Positions 47,927 to 58,921 of a DNA stretch of 64,000 nucleotides are shown here, piece by piece. The translations under genes were made by a program, and so were the position numbers. The notes under the pieces were generated by a model. The model searched no databases and was not told the origin of the DNA. It saw only the letters and a program-made list of their open reading frames with translations. Numbering within the stretch: the stretch's first letter is position 1; each line of letters starts with the position of its first letter. Origin of the DNA: Acytostelium subglobosum LB1 (lineage: Eukaryota > Evosea > Eumycetozoa > Acytosteliales > Acytosteliaceae); contig NW_012236524.1 of assembly GCF_000787575.1 (NCBI RefSeq), positions 248,001 to 312,000 on the forward strand. The letters run 5' to 3'.

Positions 47927-50854
47927 TCAAGAGGATACCATTAACAAGTCACCCTCGGGCTTGTCGCCACCAGAGTTTGTTTCGGCCCTGACCAACTCTA
48001 ACGATGAGGGCACGCCTTCGACTACACATATACACCAGGTGCCCTTGTATGAGAACGTCATACTCGCACCTGCATCTATAATACACTCTCCACCAGTCTC
48101 CCCACTCATTCTCTTGTGTGACTCGATCTTGATTGGACTCTGTCCATTGTTCTTCAACACCTATTATTATGTTGGATGGATGTCAGTCAGTGTGTTCCAT
48201 TCGATCAACCAATCAATTAATCAATCAATCAAACTTACAATATAACCAGTTGTCTTGATCATTAGAAATTGATCTGATGATGGCAACAACATGTAGTAGA
48301 GGTCAGGCTTGTAGTACTGATCTCCATCGACTACGTCCAGGTCTGAACCCAAGATCATTCCATTGGCAGTGATTGTGTTGCTGGATGTGGTCGATGAGGC
48401 TGTTGTGGACACCTTGCTTTCAAACAGGCCAGCTGTGAGGAACTTGATTGCAGTGTTCTTTATCGAACCAATGCCATAAGGTCTAACGCCATGACTGTTT
48501 CCGTTCTGACCATTCACAATGAACGAGTATTGTGTGCCTTCAAAGTTATAGGTGATCTTATACACTGGTGCATATATAGTTCTAAATGTAAATGAGTCTA
48601 AATTGATTGAGTTAGTGGCTGGAGTGTCTGGATGCTGACGATCATTCAACTTACCAACTTGAGTCTCTGTCTCTACATTGGCGACTGTGTGTCCAAAGTG
48701 ATCCTTCTTCAGCTTCACCTCGTTTCCATATGACTCATTCCTCTTGATCTTTGTCTCTGCATAGGTCCAAGCTGACTCCATCGCCATTGGTGTTATGACT
48801 GTTGGTATCTTGTTGAGCATTGGATCAATGTTTGTTTGTTGTGGTGGTTGTTGTTGTTGTTGTAGTTGCATCTGTGGAGGAGGCATTAGAAGTGAAGGAT
48901 TGTATTGAGTTGTTGGTGAATGATGATGTTGGTATTGATGTGACAGTGGATAGTATCTGGCTGGTTCATAAATAGGTTGAGTGAGTTGTGGATGACCGTT
49001 GGAGTATTGTTCGCCAATGTCCAACTTCCAGTATTGGATCTCCTTGATGTCCTCGTAGATGGGTGCGTCAACAAAGTCACACGGCGCATATACCAGGATA
49101 TCAGAGTAAGTTTGTGGATAAGGGTTGGTCATGGCGTTGGTCCATTCAATCTCATCCTCATTGTAGGTCTCGGGCTTGTTGTCGCCCTGCATGACCACTT
49201 GCTGCTGTTGATCGCTCTTGATGTGTCCGATCTGGCCGCGGTGCACCGAAGTGACGGCGGCGCCAAAGTTGTAGTATGGGATGAAGTAGTAGTTCAGCTG
49301 CAGACTCTGCTCCAGGTGCTCCCTAAAGTTGGTTGGCGCGAACCACAACGACTTGTGCCAGTCGTGGAAGATCGATAGTGCCTTGGCGGGCGCAATGACA
49401 AAGGGTAACAGGGCGACGCCATTCGGTTGGTTGTGCGCCTGGAACATGTTGGGATTGAACATTCCCGGTGCCAGCTGCTGCGAGTGTCTAACATTGTTGT
49501 TGTTGGGGTTGGACATCAACATTGGAGACGACTGCGCTCTTGAGTGTGAGTATGCTTGTTGAGGGTTGGCGTAGAGTGAGTTGGTGGAGAGATGATGTGG
49601 CATGTGATGAGGTTGATGCTGTTGATGTTGTTGTAGGTGTGGTGGTGGTGCATGCATTGGCTGTACGTTTGTTGGAGGTGGCATTGAATGGACGACGGGA
49701 GGGGGAGGACTGTAGACAATGTTTGATGATGATTCGATTGGCTGGTTGTTGGGCCTCTGCTCAGAGCTCTCGGTTGCTGATGTGTTTGGCACGAGTTTTG
49801 GTTGTGCAAACTCACTGGATGTTGAGGGAGAGGCAGAGGAAATGGTTTGTGACTTCCTCATTGTGTTGCTCTGTTTTGGAATCAGATTGAATAGTGATGA
49901 TAGCCATCCGCCAGACTTCTTTGTGCTTATTGTCTCCACAGGCTCCTCCTCCTTGGCAGCCTCCTCCACTGTCTCATCCTCCTCCTGGCCTTGGTCAACT
50001 TGTTGTTCGTCATCAGCTGTTTCATTCTCGCCAACAACATCATCATCCTCGGTGGTTATCTGTTGAAGCTCATCGGTTGTAGTATCCAGGTTGACATCGC
50101 CAGTGTTCTCTTCTTCCTCCTCCTCCTCTCCATCACTATCATCGATAACAATAGGGTTCAAGGGATCATTGAGGAATGTCTGTTGATCTGCAGTGTTGGA
50201 GACTGGAGGAGGGACACGTGGCTTATCATCCAGATCGATAAACTCTGATACAACACGCTCATACTCTTGTGAGCCAGTCGAGGATGTGCTGCTACTGATG
50301 CTTCCTCCATCGATCGCTGGAGGCTTGGCAACACTACCACCAGACTTGATCTCTGGTGATGCTTTTGATGATGATGACGATGTTGATGTTGATGTTGATG
50401 TTGTTGTGCCAGTTCTCGATCTTAGAGTTGTTGTTGAGCGCGTCGTAGATGTTGGACGTGTTGAAGATGATGATGAGCCAGTGGATGACGATGACGACGA
50501 CGATGTCTTTAGGATGGATGGTGTTGATCTTGACGATAGTGATGATCCTGATGACTTTAGTGAGGACACTGTTCTCTTTTGTTCTGATGGCATTGATGAT
50601 GGCAATGTCGATGACTTTGATGTGGACGGTGTTCGTGATGACAATGTAACAGAACTAAGTGGTCTAGTTCTTAGAGTACTACTGCTACTACTGGTAGTTG
50701 ATGAAATAGTTCTCTTTGTTGTTGATGTTGTTGATGTTGATGATGTTGAGCTTGTTGATGGAGTTGTATTATCTGTTGGAGTGGATACACCTCCTCCTGA
50801 AGAACCAACAGTCGATGAATGTAGTTTAGGTGATGAATCGGTTGTTCTCTTCAT
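47927..50854 (-). CDS. Large Ser/Thr-rich protein with a conserved C-terminal domain
   Basis: Three exons (50854-48655, 48597-48239, 48160-47927) give 930 residues. The first 250 residues are Ser/Thr runs, then an acidic segment (DSDGEEEEEEENTGD) and a Pro/Gln/His-rich linker. The ordered part begins near residue 480 with VALLPFVIAPAKALSIFHDWH and NYYFIPYYNFGAAVTSV. LPFxIxxxxAxxxFxxWxxxxxFAP followed by a YxPYYxF strand recalls bacterial zinc-ribbon-linked proteins of unknown function; I see no zinc ribbon here. Two later blocks (IYAPVYKITYNFEGTQYSF and the Gly-rich end) look beta-rich. Function is unknown. The 57-base intron 48654-48598 lacks an in-frame stop. Confidence 0.72.
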
Positions 50855-51605
50855 TGCTCCTGATTCAGTCTCAGTATCAGCTGTCTTGCTGCTGATATAG
50901 CTCGTTGTCTAAGATGTCAAGGTTGTCAACAATCGCAAGTTGACATCTAATTATAAATATATTATATATATAAGAGTGATTGATTGATTAATTGATTTGA
51001 ATTGATTTGAATGATTGATTGATTGATTTGATTAAACTTGAGAAAGTAAAGAGAGATAGACCTAATTATAACTACATGTAATATCTGTTAACAAGTGTCT
51101 GTTGTTGCTAACAAACTAACTAACACCTTCACTTCACTTCACTTACCACTTTGACTCACTAACTCAATCTGGATGGAGTGTTGTCGATGATGTGTTGTGA
51201 TGTGAGTGTGAATGTATGTGTATGAGTGTTCACAATGTGTGTGTGTGTGTATGTTATGTGAATAGTAATAGGACAGTCTGACAAAGAGACAGGGGGTAGC
51301 AATTGCTTGGATTGGCAAGTGTTGGGCAGTGAATCATGACTCAATGCCACCTTTATTCCTTCTCTTTGCGCCATGCATAGTGTGTGAGATGGGCGCCATT
51401 CCTTCAAAGATCTGTTTTTCGAAGTTTGTGAAGTGAGAGTCTTCTTCTCACTTATCCTTCCTCTCTGGAAGTCGTACTTCCGAGGAATGTAGACGTAGCT
51501 ATTGCCACTGAATCATGTTGTTGCTGTTGATGTTGCTGTTGCTGTTGATGTAGTTGTTAGAGCTCCAACAAAATACCAACCTTAGAGTACTTTCCTACTT
51601 TGAAC
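50855..51605. other. Intergenic region
   Basis: The spacer lies between two minus-strand genes. It contains a TATATATATA stretch near 50957-50971, dense GATT/GAATT repeats at 50975-51035, GTGTGT/GTATGT sequence near 51200-51250 and Ser-codon-like TTGCTGTTGATG repeats near 51520-51555. No gene is recognised. Confidence 0.5.
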
Positions 51606-52079
51606 TTAATTTTGACCTAGTATGTATTTGTAGACGTTCAAACGTAGGACACTCTTGTCTTTGTTGTACAAGTCCTTCCATTCATCACTGCGCAGCACTC
51701 TTAACAATCTGAAGAAGGTCATATCATTGTGAATCAGAGGTGATACATATAATTCATCACTAACTATTGGTAGTAAGGTAACTATGTTAGATTGATCAAC
51801 AACATAATACAAACATTCAATCAATCAATCATTCTTACGGAATAGGTGTTCAATTGCTTTCATGTAGCAATATAGTTCCTCTCCAAGTAGTTTCTTGAAC
51901 TGTTCATGTGGACCTGTTGGTGAGGTAACACCATCCATTCTTCCTACTGTTGAATAGTTTGAAGATGTCTGTTGTGTTGGACATTCTGGATCATGGATCA
52001 ACTTCCTCCTTAGTCTCCTTTCCTCAGAGATTGGTTGTGGCCAGTCATTTGTAACTAATGATGATGACGATGATGTCAT
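51606..52079 (-). CDS. Unrecognised protein, possibly the continuation of the upstream secreted protein
   Basis: Read from the ATG at 52079, two exons (52079-51839 and 51781-51606) give 138 residues, with no signal peptide. Visible stretches include SEERRLRRKLIHDPECP, HEQFKKLLGEELYCYMKAIEH and FFRLLRVLRSDEWKDLYNK. The ATG overlaps the stop of the upstream frame as ATGA. In a eukaryote this more likely means one gene whose frame is broken by a one-base change, or an assembly error, than a true two-cistron message. No family is recognised. Confidence 0.5.
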
Positions 52080-52731
52080 TGTATTAAGGTATTGAAGTTG
52101 TCTGGTGTAGCAACTTTGGACCATCCTTTGGGTGTCCATAATAGATGTATCTCAACTAGGCTCTTGTTGGCTGGAATATTCTCAACGATCCATTGAACAC
52201 TGTCAGGTTGAGTTGGATCAAGATACTTTGGATCAATGTTTCCATCTGGATTGGATAATGATCTCTGACCCAATTGCAATAACTTTGTCCAGTATGTTTG
52301 ATCTTGATATGTCACTCTCAAACTATAATCACATCCACTCCTATCACAATACTTTGGATATGTACTGTTGTTTGGAATGATGGTCTTGAGCTGGGCGGCG
52401 TCAGTTGGGTCGATGTGTTCCACGAGGTTGCCCTTATGTTTCTTAGATACAGGATAGATCCTTGAACAATTGGTACAACTTGAAGTTGGTGCCGTGTAAT
52501 ATTGAATGATCACTGTGAAGATGTCCACATCTCTTTGAGCTGGAAGAGGTAGTCCATCATTGATACCAATGGAATTTTAATGGTGCCCTAACAGCTAAAA
52601 AAATAATAATTAATTAATTATATATTTTTTATAATAAGAATTTATTCAATACTTTTGTTATACATACCATCAGTTGGTAATACAACTAATATAATAATAA
52701 AGAATATGAATTGAATTCTACAACTATCCAT
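52076..52731 (-). CDS. Secreted Cys-containing protein, frame disturbed
   Basis: Exon 1 (52731-52668) encodes a clear signal peptide (MDSCRIQFIFFIIILVVLP). Exon 2 starts near 52594 and ends at 52076. Its main part reads well from NDGLPLPAQRDVDIFTV through SSCTNCSRIYPV and CDRSGCDYSLRV to the stop, with several Cys as expected for an exported protein. All three frames between the 3' splice site and NDGLPL meet a stop, so about one base is gained or lost near 52560. With the second frame problem at 52076-52079 this is either a recently inactivated gene or an assembly problem. The family is not recognised. Confidence 0.5.
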
Positions 52732-53384
52732 TATTATTATTTGTTTGTAAAGAGTTGGAATGAATACAACACCATCACAATAACTACATCATTGTACATC
52801 TACTCACCAAGTGACAATGAATTAGTTACTGTACGTCTATTATAATAATGTAGGTTAGTGAGTGACGGAGTGAGTAATAGATTGATGCATATGAGTGTGT
52901 TGTATCTCAAGCATATGATAAAGTTGTTAAAGGTGGTGGGGTTAGGCTAGGCAACAGTGTTGTAACCACAATGAATAATATGATCAACATATTGATATAC
53001 GAGTATGGATGAATGAATGATAGTGATAGAGATAATGATATAGATAAATTTTAATGATAGAGATAAAAATGTTCAAATTGAACAAACCCATAAACCTAGA
53101 CGAGGTCTTGGAAAATAACTTGTAGCTTTTGCAAATGGACAAGAGTTATAATAACAACCCCGATTTAATAGTAGTGGACTACCACTTTATACCATAGTGA
53201 GCATCATGTCCGGGAGAAACACTTTGGGGAGAGTACACTCCAACGTTGGTATCTATTCATTCGTGTAATAAGCCTCGGTTGTATTGCGCAACAGGTATCT
53301 TCGTACATCATCCATCTCAAATCAATCAAATACAAACAAATACAAACATAAAGATAAACAGATAAAGTAGATATACAGATAGGT
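52732..53384. other. Intergenic region
   Basis: The spacer lies between two minus-strand genes, AT-rich near 52740-52860 and mixed afterwards. No gene or notable repeat is seen. Confidence 0.5.
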
Positions 53385-54806
53385 TTAATACAATACTCTT
53401 GTCTTTAATGAACATGAGAGTGATGATATCCTCTTCTTGATATCTTTCGAGGCATTCTTGTCAACATCTGCAATGACATAACCGAGTGTCTTGCGTGTTG
53501 TTAATACTTGACAGGTGACGTTGAACTCGGAGAGTATCTGATTGATGTCACGCATCACTCCTGGTTTGGTGATATGTATGTTAAGTATGCGATGAGTGTT
53601 GGGCGTCACCGGTACTGTTGCCTGCGGGAAGTTGACACTGCCCTCTGACGCACCATCGTTGATGAAGCTGATGATCAGATCGGCCACCTCTTGACCGATG
53701 GCCTCCTGCGCCTCCTCAGTGCTGCCGCCAATGTGGGGCGTGAGGATCGTGTTTGGACAGCCTTGCAACTCACTGACCCATCCCGCTCCATTAGACTCTG
53801 GCTCAGTTGGATAGACGTCGACGGCCGCACCAGCCAGCTTGCCCTTCCTCAGTGCATCAGCCAGCGCACCAATATCAACAACCTTGCCACGCGATGCATT
53901 GAGAAGGAATGCCTCAGGCATCATCCATGACAACTGCTCGGCACCGATCAGGTTGCGAGTCTCCTCAGTGTCTGGAACATGTAGACTGACATAGTTGGAT
54001 GTCTCTAGCAATGACCTCAAGTCTGGACAAGCACGACAGTTGCCCATGGGCAACTTCCTTGCAGTGTCGTAAAAGACAACATTCATTCCAACTGCTTCAG
54101 CCAACACAGACAGTTGTGAACCAATATGGCCATAACCAATAATGCCCAACACCTTTCCTCTAATCTCATGGCACCTCTTGGACTCCTTTCGCCACACCTG
54201 TTGATGCATCTCAATGTTTCTCTCTGCAATCTTCCTGGACAACATTATAATCTCTGCCAATATCAATTCGGCTGATTGATGATGATGATGACGACGACGA
54301 TGTTAGTAAGACGAATCGACAATGATGATAGATGATGGATTTTGACTTACCAACACTTCTTGAATTACAGAATGGAGAGTTGAACACTGGGATACCTTTG
54401 GATTCAGCGATTGAAAGGTCAACTTGATCAGTTCCAATACAGAAACAACCAATGGCCAATAGTTTGTTTGCTGCAGCCAACACTTTCTCAGTGACCTTGG
54501 TCTTGCTTCTCAAACCTAGAATATGTACATCTTTAATACGTTCAATCAATTGTTCCTCTGGTATTGCTGTACTCAGTGAATCAACCTAATATATTATTGT
54601 TGTTGAAAAGACATTGTTAGATAATATGCTCATCAAGTTATTATGTGATTGATTGATTGATTGATTGGAACACATACATTGAAGCCTTGGTCCTTGAACA
54701 TTTGTACAGCTGAACAATGTATATTCTCCAACAATAAAACCTTTATGTTGTCTTTTGGACATGATAATCCTTGGTTTGGAGATAATAATATATCTTGTGG
54801 AATCAT
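53385..54806 (-). CDS. serA: D-3-phosphoglycerate dehydrogenase
   Basis: Three exons (54806-54678, 54585-54351, 54271-53385) give 416 residues, close to the 410 of E. coli SerA. It catalyses the first step of serine synthesis. Visible are IGCFCIGTDQVDLSIAESKGIPVFNSPFCNSRSVAE, split by an intron, GIIGYGHIGSQ (NAD-binding GxGxxG), NASRGKVVD (catalytic Arg), and LTPHIGGSTEEAQEAIG (catalytic His). The C-terminus is an ACT-type regulatory domain (HITKPGVMRDINQIL) ending TRVLY, as in the bacterial/fungal SerA form in which serine inhibits. It lacks the long intervening domain of the vertebrate enzyme. Confidence 0.96.
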
Positions 54807-55507
54807 ATTGATATAAATAAAATAAGAGAGTAATATATTTAATTAGTAGTTTGATTGATAGATTGATTGATTGATTGATTGATTGAATGAACTCCATGGA
54901 GTTCATTAAATACTAAAAGGAAAGATAGAATATTACAAACAAATATTATTATTAATTTCAGCAAGGTGTGATCATATTAACCTAATAATCTAAATATAAG
55001 AATAAGTAATTATTGATATAACTGCAGTCTAGGACCATCATTGATCAGTCCTGGATCAAACCACAATCTTACCAATTCAGGTAACATCGAGACCCACACC
55101 TCGCACAACCACGACATGCCCAAATTAGGAAACTGAAGGATGTGGGTCGATCATGCAGGATACCCACAGCACAGATCAACAGATCACTATGTCAGGATGG
55201 TTGTCACGTCGTCGCCGTCGTCATAGTCGTCGTCGCCGCTGTTTATTATATCATCTGAGCTGTGGTTATGTTCGTGGCAATGTATTGAACAATGACCTTG
55301 GACCTTGGACCAGAAGAGATTGATCATGTGCGTGCGACAGGTGTTGCTGTTGTTGTTGATGTTGTTTGGTGAGTCAACTGAATGAACCCACAATGAATAA
55401 ATACAATGATGAGAGCTCTCTCTTTCTAATTATAAATATATAAGGGATTGGATGATTGATTGATTTGATGTGGAGATCACCCATCAAACCATCAAAGGCC
55501 TCGTTCC
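54807..55507. other. Intergenic region upstream of serA
   Basis: Next to the serA start are a (GATT)n run (about 54851-54884) and a perfect 22-base palindrome (54886-54907). Beyond 55000 the sequence is mixed, with a GTCGTCGCC-rich patch near 55205-55240. A short minus frame (55393-55187) ends in an Asp-rich tail but has no ATG start. No gene is called. Confidence 0.5.
54886..54907. promoter_or_regulatory. Perfect 22-base palindrome upstream of serA
   Basis: AATGAACTCCATGGAGTTCATT reads identically on both strands. It lies 80 bases before the serA start codon, directly beside the GATT repeat, and could be a dimeric transcription-factor site or a 5' leader hairpin. No known factor is assigned. 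Confidence 0.5.
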
Positions 55508-57471
55508 TTATCCAACCATTGATATTCTCCAACAGAACAATGATACAGTCAGGGCCAAGAATATTGCCCAGAATGTAATCAATCGATTCTTTAGTTTGAC
55601 CTTGGTTGCAAATACCTAGTGTGAATGAGATGTGAAGGACATGAGTGGACTGTTAGACAAGGTGTGATGTGATGTGATGTGATTGATGTGATGTGATTGA
55701 TAAACATACGGTGGCGAGTAATGCCAGGGATATTCCAAATATGAAAGAGTACCAATGAGGTACTGGTGGCTTTGGCAATGATGCATTGGTTGAATATGAT
55801 CTGGGGCAGAGGAACAACAATTGGAAGCATACTGATGGGAATAGCATGCTACAGAGTGAATGAATGAGTGAGTGAGTGATACGAGTTAGTTGATTGATTG
55901 ATTGAGTGTGTCAAAGATGGACACCTACCCATAGACACGGTCACACTTTGACCAAAAGTCCACTGGCTTCATCACTGATACAATGGGAATGACTATGCAT
56001 ATGACAATGAGAACAGCCATCATGACAAAGTTTAGTCTGCCAAGTGTGGAGAAGGATAGAACGCATGATGGTGTCGATGCATAGCATGCACCATCCCAGC
56101 ATGAACGACATCCACTAATGTCCAAACTCCTCAGTCCAGTGCCAATCAGACAGACCAGCGCGCCCTGAAGCACGCCCGCCGCGCAATCCGATGGATAGTG
56201 TACGCCCAAATTGATCCTGGCGAAAGATGACAATGCAATCATCACGATGAACAGGAAGGGCATCCACCATTGAAACGACGGTCCGCCCGTATAGTACAAC
56301 AAGCCCCAGATAAAGGCAAAGCTATACACAACCGAGCATGTGACTGCCCTCGAGGGGAATGATGATGTCATATCTTTCTTAACCTGATGTTGTTGTTGTT
56401 GGCGGAGTAAGTATCATGTTGATGCAAGGCCATCCATTCATTCATTCAATCAATCTATCAAACATACAGTCTTGGCTCTGTGAACCATGTAGGGCCTGAA
56501 TCGCCAGAGGAACCTCTTGGGTACCTGTGAGAGTAGGGCCAGGAGCAGGGCAAGATAGGTGTACTCTGTTGCCAGGGCATCTTGACCAAGAATGAAAAGG
56601 ACGAATGGTGCCATGACGGCAATCTCTATTGCTACAAATGCTGTGATACCTAAACTGAAATAATACATTGCTCGACTCGTGTTCCTCTGGCACAGTGCTA
56701 TAATAGGGTCATCGAACCTTCTTAACTTCTCCTCCATCCAAAGTGGGAACCTATATACGACTGATTGATTGATTGATTGATCAGTCACATGTCCAACTCG
56801 TCCAATCGATCAATCACGTGACAGACTGACTTACATCTCTTTGTTGTGTGATGGGGCACGGTATTATATATCCTGCTAAAGTCGCTTGGATTTAGAGGTG
56901 TGTCGGGGTCGTACTCCTCATCGGCAAACTCATTGCTATGATTGATCAATGATGCTGATGGTTCATACTCGTCGTAGTATTCATCGTCATCCACAATGGC
57001 ATGCTTGGAAGATGATGTTGATGATGAAGGATCCAAACTGATGGGTGGTGGCGTGTACTTGGCATTTCGTGATCCACCTCGACTGCCACCCATAATCTTG
57101 CTCATGATACTATTGTCATCATGTGATGTATGAAGTGTTTGGTTCGATGGTAGTTGTGGAGAGTATTGTTGTTGCTGTTGTTGTTGTGGCTGTGCAATTG
57201 AAGGTAGTAGTGTACCCTTTGGCTTGATACCGACGAATGTCGGACTATATGTTGGTGGCAATGAGTTGGTGGATGATGTCAACACTGGTGAATCATCTCC
57301 AACTACCAAACCACTATTACTCCTACTCATACTACTCATACTACTTGTATTACTACTACTATTACTATTATTACTGTTACTCAATGCATGTAATATTGCT
57401 GTTGTATCAAACTCATTGTTATTGTTACTATCATCACCAACATTGCTGTTGTTGATATCGTTGTTGAACAT
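55508..57471 (-). CDS. PAP2-family membrane phosphatase with altered second motif
   Basis: Five exons (57471-56835, 56760-56468, 56383-55929, 55848-55710, 55615-55508) give 543 residues. The N-terminal 200 residues are cytosolic low complexity (Asn, Ser, Gln, with DDDEYYDEYEP). Six or more membrane segments follow. PAP2 motif 1 is KRFLWRFRP (KX6RP) and motif 3 is RINLGVHYPSD (RX5HX3D). Motif 2 reads SSFPSRAVTC, where the family has FPSGHAxR; the His is absent. The motifs place it among lipid phosphate or sphingosine-phosphate phosphatases. The last exon gives a final membrane helix (LITFWAIFLALTVSLFCW). Loss of the motif 2 His may weaken activity. Confidence 0.85.
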
Positions 57472-57573
57472 ATCTAAATGATGAAGTGATCGATTGGATT
57501 GATTGATTGGTTGATTGAGTGATCCACCTTGACCTTTGATCAATCACTTCTCTCTATCAATTATTGATTGTTA

Positions 57574-57605
<32 letters not shown>

Positions 57606-58921
57606 AGAGAGGACTTGCTTGTAGTTGTATAACTTGTATGAATGAGTGAATGGTAGAATGAATAATACAAAGGTACCACGCTCAGTCAACCAAGAAGTGC
57701 GACCCAGGGTTAGAGAGACACTCACGACTTTGTGAAATGGAGTGGGTGATTAGTGTGGTACAGAGCAAGACCGATCAAATCATTTCGTGAATGTCAAGAC
57801 TGGCCTGAAATATCTTTTAAATGATAGGACATTGGCCCTTATCTTCCGAAGAATCCCAGTACGTCCCTTCAACCATCCTATCAAAGTCATCGGACAACAA
57901 CAGAGACACTATTTAGTTGGCTTGACCAAACATAATTATAACTTGATTACATCCATTCATTCATTCAACTTCATTCTATTATGGATGGTCAAGAGATCAA
58001 GAGATCAAGAGATTGAGCAAGACTTCAAACTTGGTGTTGAGCTTGAGTTGGTAGAACGTTACTCATCAAGACATGTGAACAAAATTTTTACTCGTTTTTT
58101 TCGTCTTGAGCTTCTCCACCCTCGCAAGCATAAACACGAGGTAGATGAGTGAATAACATTCATTCACAGTTTGTCTTAAACATGTATTCTTAAATATATC
58201 TATTCTTAATGTAAGTAATACCCATACACTTTATTGTTATTGTTTGTCTGTTGTACATAGGTGCGTGTGTGGACTATAATGATGATAATAACCGCCCCAG
58301 TCATAATAATTGGTTGATGAGGAACACGGCCTACCTTAGCCGGTAGCTTCTGATCATAGTCCCATACTATCTTACAACACCAACAACAACAACAATAACT
58401 CACCTACATCATTGTAACATAACATAATACTAATCATAATCTTCTCTTTCTTCTACCAATGAATGTAGTGTAAGTCCCTTTATGATCCCCTTGGCCTTCC
58501 TTGCCCTTGACCTAATGAAGAGATCTATGGTGCATTCATATGGAGTGATGTTGAGTGATGATGAAGACTGGATTGTGCTTGTTACCTGATGAAAAACACA
58601 GACCTGATCCTAAGAGATACTTGCGGAGTTTATCTAAGAAGTTCTGACACACCAGCCATCCAGTCTCCATCGTCCATCCTCTGTCCTCATCCCTGAACAC
58701 CCATGATCCCTCTTAGCGTATGCTTGTGTTCTATCACAATACTAACCCTTCTCAAATCTCAATCAGTCTAGTCTATTCCTTATACATCTCAATCATGTCA
58801 AGTATATCTGTAAATAAAACAATAATATTCAATCAATCCATCACTCGTATGTCCATGATATCATAGTGTAACATCCAAAAAACGAATGATCGTTTGATTT
58901 ATTGAGGGAGAAGAGGGATAC
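57472..58921. other. Long intergenic region
   Basis: The spacer lies between two minus-strand genes. It contains (ATG)10 at 57573-57602, an AGAGATCA tandem near 57990-58010 and a mixed-composition block at 58440-58760. A frame at 57787-58152 (plus) lacks an ATG start and is not convincing. No gene is called. Confidence 0.5.
57573..57602. repeat. (ATG)10 microsatellite
   Basis: Ten perfect ATG units lie in the 5' flank of the PAP2 gene. Confidence 0.95.

Noticed and set aside
50193-50900. Asp/Val-rich plus frame opposite the Ser/Thr-rich front of the 930-residue protein
   Set aside because: It is a reverse-strand reading of Ser/Thr codon runs.
54851-54884. Regular GATT repeats as a CRISPR-like or centromeric array
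   Set aside because: They are simple tetranucleotide microsatellites common throughout the spacers and introns.
55060-55130. Possible tRNA on the minus strand because of a GGTTTGATCC box
   Set aside because: The T-arm bases do not pair and no acceptor or anticodon stem can be built around it.
57787-58152. Plus frame of about 120 codons
   Set aside because: No ATG at its start, a tandem AGAGATCA repeat inside, and no recognisable domain.
58540-58605. Possible C/D-box snoRNA (TGATGA and CTGA boxes)
   Set aside because: TGATGA is frequent in this repeat-rich spacer DNA, there is no terminal stem, and box order is not consistent.
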